A stretch of DNA of 64,000 nucleotides from Spirosoma rigui. Its GTDB lineage: Bacteria; Bacteroidota; Bacteroidia; Cytophagales; Spirosomataceae. Position 1 is the first letter of the stretch. Every line of letters begins with the position of its first letter. The notes under the pieces are model-generated. The model searched no databases and was not told the origin of the DNA. It worked only from the letters and a program-made list of their open reading frames with translations. Both the position numbers and the translations under genes were made by a program. This document shows, in pieces, positions 17,682-26,907 of this stretch. The stretch is taken from positions 558,001-622,000 of the forward strand of contig NZ_CP020105.1 of assembly GCF_002067135.1 (NCBI RefSeq), written 5' to 3'.

Positions 17682-19268
17682 ATGATCCGTATTGCCGGTA
17701 GTGTGGCCTGGCTGCTGATAGTCCTGTTTATTGGTAGCAGCCAGGCACAGGATACGAAGTCAATCCAACTTATTTTACCTACTCAGGCCAACTGGAATGT
17801 GGTTCCGGAAGGCAATATTGTCCGATTCGACCTTAAAGCCACGGGCGCTCCGAACGATACCATCTATTTTTCGCTGGGCGAAGGCCGCCCCGAAGGTATG
17901 GACCTTGACTCGGTAGGCCATTTCAGCTGGCGACCCGATTTTGATCTGGCCGACCGAATTCAAACGACCCGTATCGTACCCGTCGAATTCATCATCCAGA
18001 ATCGGCGGGGCAAGACTACTTCCCAAACCGTCGAATTTAAAGTTCTGCACGTCAACCGCCCGCCAACGATTGGAGAACTGCGGCCGTTCTACGTGCGCTA
18101 CCGTACCCAGAATACTTACAAGATGGGGAGTGATCTGGTACGTGATGATGATGGGGATCCTATTGTGTTTATTCCCATTGCCGATCAAATGCCCGAAGGC
18201 AGCAAGCTCAGCTCGCAGGGTGAGCTTACCTGGACATTATCGCTGAATCAGTTTAACAAGCTCAAACAGGCACCGCAATACATTGAGTTCTGGGTAGAAG
18301 ACCAACCCTCAAAAACCCGGACGAAAGGTCGTTTGAAGGTCGAAGCCACCCAAATGGATTTACCGCCCGACATTGCGGTTATCCCGAAAGAGACCAGTTA
18401 CAAGCTTCGCGAGAACGCTACCGTCAACCTGAAGTTCTACCTGTCGGACCCAAACGGCGAAGATGATATTTCGACTTTCGGCTTCCTCTCTGATAACCTG
18501 CAGATTCCGAAGACGGCGCTGGTCAAAAATACCGACAACCAGTATGAGTTCATCTGGCAGCCCGGCTACGATTTCGTTAAAGATCCGTATGACTCTCTGG
18601 CCGTTCAGGTCACGTTTTACGTACTCGACAAGTCGCAAAACCGGGAAGAACGCCGGATCAATTTTACGATTTTCAATACGGTCAACGAAGCCGAAAAGGA
18701 TCGCTACTACTACACCCAATACCGTCAATTGCTGGTGCAGGCATGGGGGTTGGTCGAGCAACTGAATGCCAAGGAAGAAGAACTGAAACATGATTATAAA
18801 AAAGCCAAGGGCGGTAAACGGAACCGGTCGGTAGCCAATGCCTCGCTGGGCGCAGTGACCGGCGTAGCACCCGCGATCACGAATGCACAGTCGAGTCCAA
18901 ATGCACAGAGCAATCAACGCCTGATTTCGGCTATTGGTGGAACAGCGGTGCTGACAATGGGAACACTCGAAGCAACCGAAGTTATTGGCAAGTCAATGAA
19001 AGACCTGATGGACCGCTACAACTACGTACTGGGTAAACGTAGCGAACTCCAAAACAAAGGGGATGTATTTGCGCGTGAATTTGCCTTGAAATCAGCCCGG
19101 CGCTCGGGGGAGTTTATCCGTAAAATGGACGAATTCAGAGGAGCCATGAACCTCAGCGGTCTGGTTGCTCTGGAACTGGACGCCAACTGGCAGAACAAAA
19201 AAGAAGCAAGCGACAAAGCCATCAAACGTACCTTCAAGGATTTCCAGCCACTCGAAGAGACACAATAG
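17682..19268 (+). CDS. Secreted protein of unknown function with Ig/cadherin-like domains and helical C-terminus
   Basis: 528 residues. A signal peptide (to SSQAQ) is followed by three beta-rich repeats of putative-Ig/cadherin type (about 25-120, 125-215, 225-325). Each has an E/D-G-M/S-x-L/F-x-x-x-G-x-(F/L)-x-W pattern: PEGMDLDSVGHFSW, PEGSKLSSQGELTW, and a less regular third copy. From about 340 the protein is charged and helical (EQLNAKEEELKHDYKKAKGG), with a short hydrophobic stretch (about 410-435) and a final helical region. No enzymatic motif is visible. Its place after the bamA/ompH cluster hints at an envelope role, but a terminator separates them. The ATG at 17682 opens the signal peptide. 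Confidence 0.75.
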   Translation: MIRIAGSVAWLLIVLFIGSSQAQDTKSIQLILPTQANWNVVPEGNIVRFDLKATGAPNDTIYFSLGEGRPEGMDLDSVGHFSWRPDFDLADRIQTTRIVPVEFIIQNRRGKTTSQTVEFKVLHVNRPPTIGELRPFYVRYRTQNTYKMGSDLVRDDDGDPIVFIPIADQMPEGSKLSSQGELTWTLSLNQFNKLKQAPQYIEFWVEDQPSKTRTKGRLKVEATQMDLPPDIAVIPKETSYKLRENATVNLKFYLSDPNGEDDISTFGFLSDNLQIPKTALVKNTDNQYEFIWQPGYDFVKDPYDSLAVQVTFYVLDKSQNREERRINFTIFNTVNEAEKDRYYYTQYRQLLVQAWGLVEQLNAKEEELKHDYKKAKGGKRNRSVANASLGAVTGVAPAITNAQSSPNAQSNQRLISAIGGTAVLTMGTLEATEVIGKSMKDLMDRYNYVLGKRSELQNKGDVFAREFALKSARRSGEFIRKMDEFRGAMNLSGLVALELDANWQNKKEASDKAIKRTFKDFQPLEETQ

Positions 19269-19291
19269 AATAGGTCGGCGTGACCGTCCGG

Positions 19292-19346
19292 ACAAGAACA
19301 AGAAATCCCGCTCTGGTATTATCAGAGCGGGATTTCTTGTTCTTGT
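19292..19346. terminator. Bidirectional terminator palindrome, 24-bp arms
   Basis: Perfect arms 19292-19315 and 19323-19346 with a 7-nt loop, between the convergent unknown gene (ends 19268) and lspA (ends 19451). The remaining about 100 bp before lspA holds nothing recognisable. Confidence 0.85.
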
Positions 19347-19450
19347 TATGTCATGAAGTCAAGTTGAAAACCTGAATTCGCGGTATAAAACACCCCGAAG
19401 AGCCGTGTGACCAAGATTAGGGGTGACTCCCGTCTTGAAAATGTGGTATA

Positions 19451-20260
19451 TTACTCGGCGCGTTTCTGCTCTTCGGGAATCAAAGACTCCGGCGATGGGC
19501 GCGCTTCTTCACGATTATCGGTATCCGGTTCTGCTGGATCGGTTTGCGACTCACTCAATTGATTCGTATGATTGATTGGACGCTCCGTTTCGTCATCGTC
19601 ATGTAGTTCAGCAGCGGGTATCACCTCGGCCTGCGTAGCATCGGGACCCGTAACGGGTAGCAGCACATCGTCAATGGGTGGCTCGCTGAAAAAACGACGC
19701 TGAAAAAACAGAATTACACAGACGCCAATGAAGATGCAGGAATCGGCAATATTAAAGATGGGTGTCGAATAATACTGCCCGCCCCAGACTGGTACCCATT
19801 CGGGAATAAACCCCTCCCAGACATCCACAAAGATCATGTCAATAACCTGGCCGTGAAACCAGGGCGTCGGCGATCCGTAGGGAGCGTTGTTCAGAAAAAC
19901 GCCGTAGAACGTACTGTCAATGACATTCCCGACGGCACCCGCCAAGATCATAGCCATGGCCCACAGCAAGCCGTTGGGAGCACCCCGGTGCGCTAGATAC
20001 ACCAGATAATAGCCAATGCCCACCATGGCAAAGAGCCGGAATACACTCAGCAGGAGTTTGCCGTATTCGTACCCCAGCTGCATACCGAAGGCCATCCCCG
20101 GATTCAGTACGTAGTGAAGTTTTAACCAGTCGCCCACTACTTTGATTTGCCCGGCAAAACCAGGCGTCATGTAGTGATGTACGGCTAGTTTCACACCCTG
20201 GTCCAAAGCAATCAGGAACAGCGCCAGTACAAAAAACTTAAAGGGGTTCTTACGGATCAT
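19451..20260 (-). CDS. lspA: Lipoprotein signal peptidase, long C-terminal extension
   Basis: 269 residues, against 160-200 for most LspA. Four membrane segments (about 8-28, 68-90, 98-118, 188-208). The catalytic aspartates are in GNVIDS and FNIADS. The usual Bacteroidota insertion of about 40 residues rich in Trp and Pro (around FHGQVIDMIFVDVWEGFIP) lies between them. It cleaves the signal peptide of diacylglyceryl-modified lipoproteins in the inner membrane; several such lipoproteins are encoded in this window. The last about 60 residues are acidic and disordered-looking (Glu/Asp/Pro-rich) and not part of the core enzyme. The start was set at ATG 20260; the frame runs further to a TTG at 20311 across a hairpin. 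Confidence 0.92.
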   Translation of the reverse strand: MIRKNPFKFFVLALFLIALDQGVKLAVHHYMTPGFAGQIKVVGDWLKLHYVLNPGMAFGMQLGYEYGKLLLSVFRLFAMVGIGYYLVYLAHRGAPNGLLWAMAMILAGAVGNVIDSTFYGVFLNNAPYGSPTPWFHGQVIDMIFVDVWEGFIPEWVPVWGGQYYSTPIFNIADSCIFIGVCVILFFQRRFFSEPPIDDVLLPVTGPDATQAEVIPAAELHDDDETERPINHTNQLSESQTDPAEPDTDNREEARPSPESLIPEEQKRAE

Positions 20261-20272
20261 GAACAAAAGGCT

Positions 20273-20293
20273 GGCCCAACCAGCGGTTGGGCC
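20273..20293 (-). terminator. Short hairpin between proline dehydrogenase and lspA
   Basis: 9-bp perfect arms (20273-20281, 20285-20293) with a 3-nt loop. On the minus strand it is followed by AGCCTTTTG, so it may attenuate or terminate transcription leaving the proline dehydrogenase gene. Confidence 0.45.
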
Positions 20294-20346
20294 GTTTACA
20301 AGAAAGCCCAACAGGAAGCCAGTGGAAGCTTCAGTCGGGATAAAAA

Positions 20347-21636
20347 CTATTTAACACATCCCTTCCGCCGTTTCAACTCGTTACTAACAAGGTTGAATTC
20401 GCGGCTGCTTTGTCCGGCAATGGACTTGTTCTCATCGGCCCGGCGGAACAGGTAGGGCATCACGGCTTCTACAGGTCCATAAGGGACGTATTTAGCTACG
20501 TTATAACCGGCGCTGGCCAGGTTGTAGGAAATATTATCGCTCATACCCAGCAACTGCGCGAAGTAGATATGCTCATCGGAAGGTTCAATACCCATCCGCT
20601 TCATCTGCTGCAGGCAGTACTGACAGCTGTATTCGTTGTGTGTACCCAAACAGATCGAGACAACGTCGCGGTTTTCGAGACAGAAGTCGATGGCTGCGTT
20701 GAAATCGTGGTCGGTATCTTCCTTGGTAGCCTGGATGGGATCCTGGTACTCTTCCTCGTGGGCCCGCAGCCGCTCTTTCTCCAGGTACGCACCACGTACC
20801 AGCTTGACACCCAGGAAGTAGCCTTTGGCACGGGCCTCTTCCGTATCCCGACGGAGGTGGTCCATGCTTTCCCAGCGGTACATCTGGTAGGTATTGTAGA
20901 CAACAGGCCGCTCGTGGTTATAGCGATCCATCATCTCATACGCCAGCGTATCGATGGTATCCTGAATCCAGCTCTCTTCGGCATCGATAAAAATGCGCAC
21001 GTTCCGTTCATGCGCCCGGCTGCAAAGCGAATCAACCCGCTTCAGAACCCGGTCGAACTCAGCCTTTTGAGCTTTGTTAAGCGAATCACCGATCTGAACG
21101 GCTTCGAGTAGATCAGTTGAAGCCAGTCCTGTGATTTTGAACACCGAGAACGGAATATCCGTCGATTCACTGGCCCGTTCGATCGTGCGCAGAATTTCGA
21201 GTGTCGTATCATCGAAACTTTTCTCGGTTTCTTCGCCTTCAACAGAATAATCGAGGATCGTTCCCACGTGGGCGTTGTGGAGTGTCTGGATGGTTTTCTC
21301 CGCATCCGGAATGCTCTCACCCCCGCAAAATTGTCCGAAAATGGTGTTCTTAATGAGGAATTTAATGGGAAGGTGCAGGCGTAGCGCAATCTTTATAAAA
21401 AAAGTGCCTAAATTTACCAGCCATCCCTGATTCATCAACGCAAATAACCAGTAGGTCTTTCGGAGTTTGAAATCCGACTGGGCAGAAAAAGCAATCGAAG
21501 TGTCCTCGAAAGATACAGTTCTGAAGTCTCTGTCCGCAATAGCGGGTTTTACTTCTGAGATGTTCTGGACAGCCTCCGGCATCAGATTACTTCGGTTCGA
21601 CATATCAGTGCTCCGTTTGGGCGGTGCTACTTCCAT
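20347..21636 (-). CDS. Proline dehydrogenase
   Basis: 429 residues, the stand-alone PRODH form typical of Bacteroidota rather than bifunctional PutA. The TIM-barrel carries FIDAEESWIQ, VVYNTYQMYR, GVKLVRGAYLEKER, LGTHNEYS and the C-terminal YVPYGP...YLFRRADEN region, which contribute the FAD and proline sites. It oxidises proline to pyrroline-5-carboxylate and passes electrons to quinone; it is a peripheral membrane flavoprotein. The ATG at 21636 is the only good start. It is divergent from the DAHP synthase gene. Confidence 0.92.
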   Translation of the reverse strand: MEVAPPKRSTDMSNRSNLMPEAVQNISEVKPAIADRDFRTVSFEDTSIAFSAQSDFKLRKTYWLFALMNQGWLVNLGTFFIKIALRLHLPIKFLIKNTIFGQFCGGESIPDAEKTIQTLHNAHVGTILDYSVEGEETEKSFDDTTLEILRTIERASESTDIPFSVFKITGLASTDLLEAVQIGDSLNKAQKAEFDRVLKRVDSLCSRAHERNVRIFIDAEESWIQDTIDTLAYEMMDRYNHERPVVYNTYQMYRWESMDHLRRDTEEARAKGYFLGVKLVRGAYLEKERLRAHEEEYQDPIQATKEDTDHDFNAAIDFCLENRDVVSICLGTHNEYSCQYCLQQMKRMGIEPSDEHIYFAQLLGMSDNISYNLASAGYNVAKYVPYGPVEAVMPYLFRRADENKSIAGQSSREFNLVSNELKRRKGCVK

Positions 21637-21662
21637 AGCGTTAGGTGCGTGTCGGTTAACAC

Positions 21663-21690
21663 GACCGAAATATAGAACGAAATTTCGGTC
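21663..21690. promoter_or_regulatory. Inverted repeat in the divergent promoter region, possible operator
   Basis: 9-bp perfect arms (GACCGAAAT at 21663-21671, its complement at 21682-21690) spaced by 10 nt, just upstream of the proline dehydrogenase ATG and 170 bp from the DAHP synthase ATG. AT-rich arms and the lack of a T-tract fit a dimeric-repressor site better than a terminator. Confidence 0.3.
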
Positions 21691-21859
21691 AAACGGTTAA
21701 ACGTACCGGCGCGACTTGTTCGATAAAGGTAGAAACTGTGTTAGACAAATGAAGGAACCAGCTTGAAAAACAGCCAATTCCCTCTGCAAATATACCACAA
21801 AATCGTATTTAAAAGTTCCCCATAGAGTAGGCGTATTACTCGCCAATGACGCGTTTGTT

Positions 21860-22960
21860 ATGAAGGTAGAATTAGCAGTAGAGCCGCTTGGATCGTGGAT
21901 TGATACCAACGGCAAACCTCTTATCATTGCTGGTCCCTGCAGTGCCGAGACCGAAGAGCAATTAGTAGAAACCGCCCGCCAGCTGAAAGCGCTGAACGCG
22001 GTCCACGTTATTCGGGCAGGGGTATGGAAACCACGCACCCGGCCCGGTAGCTTTGAAGGCATGGGCGAAGCCGCTTTGCCCTGGATTCAGCGGGCCAAAG
22101 CCGAAACGGGTCTGCCGTTTGCCGTTGAAGTAGCCACGCCGGAGCACATTGAACTGGCGCTGAAGTATGGTATCGATATTCTATGGGTGGGTGCCCGCAC
22201 CACGGTTAACCCATTTAACGTACAGGAAATAGCCGATGCCCTGCGCGGTGTCGACGTTCCCGTTCTGGTTAAGAACCCCGTTAACCCGGATCTCGCATTA
22301 TGGGTGGGGGCCTTCGAACGGCTGGCCGGTGCCGGCATCAGCAAGCTGGGTGCTATTCACCGCGGCTTCGCTACCGGCGAAGCCAGCAAATACCGCAACG
22401 TACCGATGTGGCAGATGGCGATCGAACTGAAGTCGATCTTCCCGCAGCTGCCCATCATTGGCGATCCCAGCCACATGGCGGGTAAGCGCGCCTACCTGAA
22501 TGAGCTATCACAAATGGCGATGGACCTCAACTACGACGGTCTGATCGTGGAGTCGCACATCGATCCCGATAAAGCGTGGAGTGATGCCGCCCAACAGTTG
22601 ACGCCAGCCGCGTTTGGTGACATGCTCGACCACCTGCAAATCCGCCAGGTACAGTCCGAAAACATCGAGTTCCAGAGCGTAACCGACCAGACCCGTCGCA
22701 ACATCGACAACGTAGACCGGCAGATCGTTGAGATGCTGGCCGCCCGGATGGCCCTCGTTGAGCGGCTGGCCGAGTACAAGCGTGACAACAACGTAACGCT
22801 GTTCCAACCCGAACGCTGGAAGGAAATCCTGAAAACCCGTACTGAACTGGGCCAGAAATTGAATCTGTACCCCGAGCTGGTGGAAGAGATCTACAAGATC
22901 ATCCACATGGAGTCGATCCGGAAGCAGACTGAAGTGATGAACAACCAGACGGCGTTATAA
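21860..22960 (+). CDS. Bifunctional DAHP synthase / chorismate mutase (type II)
   Basis: 366 residues. Residues about 1-260 are a type I-beta (KDO8P synthase-like) DAHP synthase: IIAGPCSAE, GVWKPRTRPGSF, KNPVNPD, IHRGF and the GDPSHMAGKR metal/substrate region. Residues about 275-360 are an AroQ chorismate mutase (NIDNVDRQIVEMLAARM, KRDNN, then the C-terminal helix VEEIYKIIHMESIRKQ). The protein makes the first shikimate-pathway intermediate and converts chorismate to prephenate. Fusion with the mutase usually makes the synthase sensitive to prephenate or chorismate. Bacteroidota commonly carry this N-synthase/C-mutase fusion. Confidence 0.94.
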   Translation: MKVELAVEPLGSWIDTNGKPLIIAGPCSAETEEQLVETARQLKALNAVHVIRAGVWKPRTRPGSFEGMGEAALPWIQRAKAETGLPFAVEVATPEHIELALKYGIDILWVGARTTVNPFNVQEIADALRGVDVPVLVKNPVNPDLALWVGAFERLAGAGISKLGAIHRGFATGEASKYRNVPMWQMAIELKSIFPQLPIIGDPSHMAGKRAYLNELSQMAMDLNYDGLIVESHIDPDKAWSDAAQQLTPAAFGDMLDHLQIRQVQSENIEFQSVTDQTRRNIDNVDRQIVEMLAARMALVERLAEYKRDNNVTLFQPERWKEILKTRTELGQKLNLYPELVEEIYKIIHMESIRKQTEVMNNQTAL

Positions 22961-22974
22961 ATACGCTGACATAC

Positions 22975-23035
22975 GAAACGGGGGAGCCCCGACAGGATAG
23001 CCGTAACGGCTATCCTGTCGGGGCTCCCCCGTTTC
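22975..23035. terminator. Long perfect palindrome after the DAHP synthase gene
   Basis: 30-bp perfect arms (22975-23004 and 23006-23035) with a minimal centre, 14 bp after the stop. Very GC-rich. The 208 bp from here to the ndh start hold no gene and no clear -7 element. Confidence 0.85.
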
Positions 23036-23243
23036 TGTACCTACCGCTCCCGCATCAGCAGCAATGCATTCTGCCAGCGGGCTAAGATTCGGGCTGGTAT
23101 ACAGTCCGCATTCCTCCTGTCCCATTCTGCTTGCCAGCCCGGACTTGTCCGTAGCTCGCTTTCGGCACCTTATGTCAAACAAAAGTGTTGATTAATAGGT
23201 ACTATACGGAAAAATACAACCGTACATAACGACCGAACGCAAC

Positions 23244-24584
23244 ATGCTGCAATACGATAAATTATCGCTCAATATACCCGATACTACCAAACCCCGCGTT
23301 GTCATCATCGGCGGTGGGTTTGGCGGTATGAATCTGGCCAAAAGCCTGCGTAACGCTGACGTTCAGGTAGTTTTGTTCGACAAGCAGAACTACAATGGAT
23401 TTTGGCCGCTTTTATATCAGGTGGCCACAGCTGGGCTGGAGCCCGACGCTATTGCTGAACCGTTCCGGAAAATGTTCGATGGACAGGACGATTTTCACTT
23501 CCGGATGGTGCGGGTCAACAAAATCGACCCGGCAGCTAAAACCGTTACTACGCTCATTGGCGATCTCCACTACGATTACCTGATCATTGCCAGCGGATCA
23601 AAATCCAACTTTTTCGGCAACGAACAAATTCAGAAATACTCCTTCCCGCTCAAAACCGTACCCGAAGCCCTCAACATCCGCAGTCAGTTTCTGCAGTGTT
23701 TCGAACAGGCCAGTATCACCCGCGATCCGGCCGAGCGGCAGAGTCTACTCAACTTCGTCATTGCCGGCGCCGGGCCTACCGGTGTTGAAATGGCGGGCTC
23801 ACTGGCCGAGATGCGTAAGCATGTGCTGCCCTCCGACTATCCGGGCCTGGATTTTAGCCAGATGAATATCTACGTCGTTGAAGGTCTCGGAAAAGTGCTG
23901 CCGCCCATGTCGGACGAAGCTGGCCAGAAAGCGCAGAAATACCTCGAAGAACTGGGGGTTATCGTTAAGCTTAACACGATGGTTGAGAACTACGACGGCG
24001 AAACCGTTACGTTCAAGGGCGGTGAGCAGATCAAAACGCAGACGCTGGTCTGGGGTGCGGGCGTAACAGGGGCCATGATTGAGGGTATTCCCGCCGAATC
24101 GACCGAGCGGGGCCGGATTCTGGTCGACCCTATCAACCGGGTACAGGGCTTGACCGACGTCTTCGCCATTGGCGACATTGCCTTCATGAAGTTGGATAAG
24201 TATCCCAAAGGGCATCCTGGTGTGGCGCAACCAGCCATTCAGCAGGGCGAGCATCTGGCCAAAAATATCCGTCGGATGCTCAAGAACGAGCCAACAACCC
24301 CGTTTGAGTATTTCGACAAAGGCTCACTCGCTATCGTAGGCCGGAGCAAAGCCGTTGCCGACCTACCGGGAAATGTTCACCTCAGCGGTTTCATTGCCTG
24401 GATGGCGTGGTTGTTTGTTCACATTTTCTACCTGGTGGGGTTCCGAAGCAAACTGGTCGTGTTCAGCAACTGGATGTACCGGCTGTTTACCTACGAGCGC
24501 GGTACCCGACTCATTATCCGGCCGTTCATCCGCAAAGATGATAAGGTAGGAAACGAAATCATGATGAAGAACGAAGTGGCATAA
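23244..24584 (+). CDS. ndh: Type II NADH dehydrogenase (NAD(P)/FAD oxidoreductase)
   Basis: 446 residues. The FAD motif VVIIGGGFGGMNLAK (G23-G28) lies near the N-terminus, and a second dinucleotide fold with VIAGAGPTGVEMAGSLAE binds NADH. The second FAD motif is VFAIGDIA. The C-terminal about 60 residues (WMAWLFVHIFYLVGFRSK, then NWMYRLFTYERGTR) form the amphipathic membrane anchor of NDH-2 enzymes. It transfers electrons from NADH to quinone without pumping protons, on the cytoplasmic face of the inner membrane. It appears to be a single-gene transcript between two hairpins. Confidence 0.92.
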   Translation: MLQYDKLSLNIPDTTKPRVVIIGGGFGGMNLAKSLRNADVQVVLFDKQNYNGFWPLLYQVATAGLEPDAIAEPFRKMFDGQDDFHFRMVRVNKIDPAAKTVTTLIGDLHYDYLIIASGSKSNFFGNEQIQKYSFPLKTVPEALNIRSQFLQCFEQASITRDPAERQSLLNFVIAGAGPTGVEMAGSLAEMRKHVLPSDYPGLDFSQMNIYVVEGLGKVLPPMSDEAGQKAQKYLEELGVIVKLNTMVENYDGETVTFKGGEQIKTQTLVWGAGVTGAMIEGIPAESTERGRILVDPINRVQGLTDVFAIGDIAFMKLDKYPKGHPGVAQPAIQQGEHLAKNIRRMLKNEPTTPFEYFDKGSLAIVGRSKAVADLPGNVHLSGFIAWMAWLFVHIFYLVGFRSKLVVFSNWMYRLFTYERGTRLIIRPFIRKDDKVGNEIMMKNEVA

Positions 24585-24615
24585 ACCATAAATTCGCCCG
24601 AAAACTCGTTTAGAG

Positions 24616-24666
24616 ATTGGTGTTTACAGAGCTACGACCATTGGCCGGGACTTCGTAAACACCAAT
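24616..24666. terminator. Hairpin between ndh and the S46 peptidase gene
   Basis: 12-bp perfect arms (24616-24627 and 24655-24666) spaced by 27 nt; 32 bp after the ndh stop and 22 bp before the next ATG. Low GC and a long loop make it equally possible as a regulatory element. Confidence 0.4.
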
Positions 24667-24688
24667 TCACGTTTATTCATACCTGCCG

Positions 24689-26812
24689 ATGCGAAACCAA
24701 CTCCTGTGCCCGTCCCTGCTGTCGGGCTTTTTGCTACTGGCCCTGTCCAGTTTGGCCCAGCCATCCATTACGACCGATTCCACGAAGGGCGGCCCACTCG
24801 ACCTGGGTAAAATGTGGACCTTCGACAATCCACCGAAAGACTATTTCAAAAAGACCTATAATTTCACTGCCGACGATAAGTGGTTCGATGAATCGCGCCT
24901 GGCATCGCTGCGGTTTGCCGACTATTGCTCAGCCTCGTTTGTATCGGCCAATGGCCTAGTCATGACCAACCACCACTGCGCCCGCGAATCCGGGACGGGG
25001 GTAGCACGCAAAGGGGAAGACCTGAACGCAACGGGATTTTACGCGAAGACCCCGGCCGAAGAACGAAAAGTGGAAAGCCTGTTCGTGGACCAGCTGGTGA
25101 AGATTGAGGACATCACCAAACGGATTCAGGATGCCATGACCAGCGCCGGCAGCGAGCAGGCGCAGCTTCAGGCCCGTGAACAAGCGTTCGAGGCCGTGAA
25201 GCAGGAGTACAGCGCTAAAGGCGACTGGAAAGGGCTGGAACTACAGACCATTACCTTTTATAACGGCGGCCGCTACGCGCTCTACGGATTTAAACGCTAC
25301 ACCGATGTACGGCTGGTGTTCATGCCCGAACTACAACTGGGCTTTTTTGGCGGTGACCCGGATAACTTCACCTACCCACGCTATGCGCTCGACTGCTCGT
25401 TTTTCCGGGTCTACGATAACGGCAAACCCCTGCAGACGACGCACTTTTTCAAATTTAACACCAACGGTATCCGCGATGGGGAGCCCATTTTCGTAATTGG
25501 CAATCCCGGTCGTACAGAACGACTCAAGACGGTAGCCGAACTGGAATTTGATCGTGATCTGCAAACGCCCGCCACGATTCAGCTCCTGCGTAACCGCTCC
25601 AACGCGCTGCAAGCTTATAATGCGACGGCCAAAAACGACAGCATCCTGAATGAGATCTTCAGTTACGAAAACAGCCTGAAAGCCTACGGCGGTCAGCTGG
25701 CTGGTTTACGTGATGCCAGCCTGATGGGCCGCAAAGCCGTGTTTGAGCGGCAGTTCAAAGCCGATGCTAAAGCGAAAAACCTTCCCGCCGATCAGCTCCG
25801 GACCTGGGACGAACTGGCAGCTACTACGGCCCAGCTTCGGACCTTATTCAATGATGCAACTTACCTCGCCCCCAACGGCCGGACGGTGGGTGAGCTGCTG
25901 GCTTTTGCCGGGGTGCTTATCCAATACAACGAACTGCTGACCACCCGGCCACAAGATGCCGAACGAGCCCGGTCGTTGGTGGAAGCCCCACAGGTTAAGA
26001 ACCTGACCCTGGAAGAAGCCTACCTGGCGGCTCACCTGGCCGAAGCACAGGCGGGTTTGGGTGCCAACGATCCCTACGTAAAGGCCGCCCTGACGGGTCC
26101 CGACGGTAGAGCCCGGTCACCCAAAGAGGCTGCGGCTTACCTGATCAAAAACACGAAACTCGGCGACCCCGCGTTCATCAGCGAACTGGCCACCCGACCC
26201 GGTGCCATCAACACCTCGACCGATCCAATGCTGGCGCTGGCCCGGATTGGGTTTCCGCGTTACCTCCGCGCAGCCCGGCAGGCGCGTGATATTGCGCAAC
26301 GTCAGGAAGTACTGAGCAGCCAGCTCGGCCGGATGCTCTACGCTGTCTATGGCACGGCCGTCCCGCCCGATGCTACGTTCTCGCTCCGCATCAACGACGG
26401 TATCGTGAAAGGATACCCGTACAATGGTACGCAGGCCCCGATCATTACGACGTTCGCCGGGCTGTATGATCGCAACTACTCCTTCGGCGATAAAGCCCCC
26501 TGGAGTTTACCAGCCCGCTGGAAAAATCCACCGGCCGAATTACTGAAGCAGCCCATGTGTTTCATCAGCACCAACGATATTATTGGTGGTAATTCGGGGA
26601 GCCCAATGATCAATAAGAATCGGGAAGCAGTGGGACTGGTCTTCGATGGGAATATGGAGAGCCTGCCCGGCGAGTTCATCTTCGTGCCCGACCTCAACCG
26701 CAGCGTATCGGTCCACGCGGGTGGCATTGTAGCGGCCATGCGGTATATCTACAAAGCAGACCGACTAGTGACCGAACTGACCGGAACACCCGTTGCGACG
26801 AAGAAAAAGTAG
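24689..26812 (+). CDS. S46 family dipeptidyl-peptidase (DPP7/DPP11 type)
   Basis: 707 residues. A signal peptide (ending SSLAQ) is followed by a chymotrypsin-fold domain interrupted by a helical domain. The catalytic His is in MTNHHCARES (H96) and the catalytic Ser in IGGNSGSP (S638). The segment FDGN (652-655) lies where the family sets P1 specificity; from memory, the Asp/Glu-specific DPP11 branch has Arg there and DPP7 a small residue, so this copy looks DPP7-like (hydrophobic P1). S46 enzymes are periplasmic and release dipeptides from oligopeptides. It leads a group of three peptidase genes. Confidence 0.92.
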   Translation: MRNQLLCPSLLSGFLLLALSSLAQPSITTDSTKGGPLDLGKMWTFDNPPKDYFKKTYNFTADDKWFDESRLASLRFADYCSASFVSANGLVMTNHHCARESGTGVARKGEDLNATGFYAKTPAEERKVESLFVDQLVKIEDITKRIQDAMTSAGSEQAQLQAREQAFEAVKQEYSAKGDWKGLELQTITFYNGGRYALYGFKRYTDVRLVFMPELQLGFFGGDPDNFTYPRYALDCSFFRVYDNGKPLQTTHFFKFNTNGIRDGEPIFVIGNPGRTERLKTVAELEFDRDLQTPATIQLLRNRSNALQAYNATAKNDSILNEIFSYENSLKAYGGQLAGLRDASLMGRKAVFERQFKADAKAKNLPADQLRTWDELAATTAQLRTLFNDATYLAPNGRTVGELLAFAGVLIQYNELLTTRPQDAERARSLVEAPQVKNLTLEEAYLAAHLAEAQAGLGANDPYVKAALTGPDGRARSPKEAAAYLIKNTKLGDPAFISELATRPGAINTSTDPMLALARIGFPRYLRAARQARDIAQRQEVLSSQLGRMLYAVYGTAVPPDATFSLRINDGIVKGYPYNGTQAPIITTFAGLYDRNYSFGDKAPWSLPARWKNPPAELLKQPMCFISTNDIIGGNSGSPMINKNREAVGLVFDGNMESLPGEFIFVPDLNRSVSVHAGGIVAAMRYIYKADRLVTELTGTPVATKKK

Positions 26813-26835
26813 TTTATTCTGAATTTTAGGGGCCC

Positions 26836-26897
26836 ATGAGCCTGTAAACGTTGTCAATGTTCAAAACTTTGGCAAAGTTTATAGGCTCATCTTTTTT
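26836..26897 (+). terminator. Intrinsic terminator of the S46 peptidase gene
   Basis: 14-bp arms (26836-26849 and 26877-26890, one G-U pair) followed by C and TTTTTT (26892-26897). It shows that the DinB-like gene starts downstream of it. Confidence 0.8.
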
Positions 26898-26907
26898 ATG
26901 CCTCTCC

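Noticed and set aside
20410..21111. 233-codon + strand frame inside the proline dehydrogenase gene
   Set aside because: Antisense to a clear enzyme; composition not protein-like.
22975..23035. Long palindrome considered as an insertion-sequence end or attachment site
   Set aside because: No target duplication, no transposase or integrase nearby, and similar palindromes occur at most gene ends in this window.
22961..23182. Possible 75-residue minus-strand gene after the DAHP synthase gene
   Set aside because: It reads through the 30-bp palindrome, has no ribosome-binding site and no recognisable sequence.
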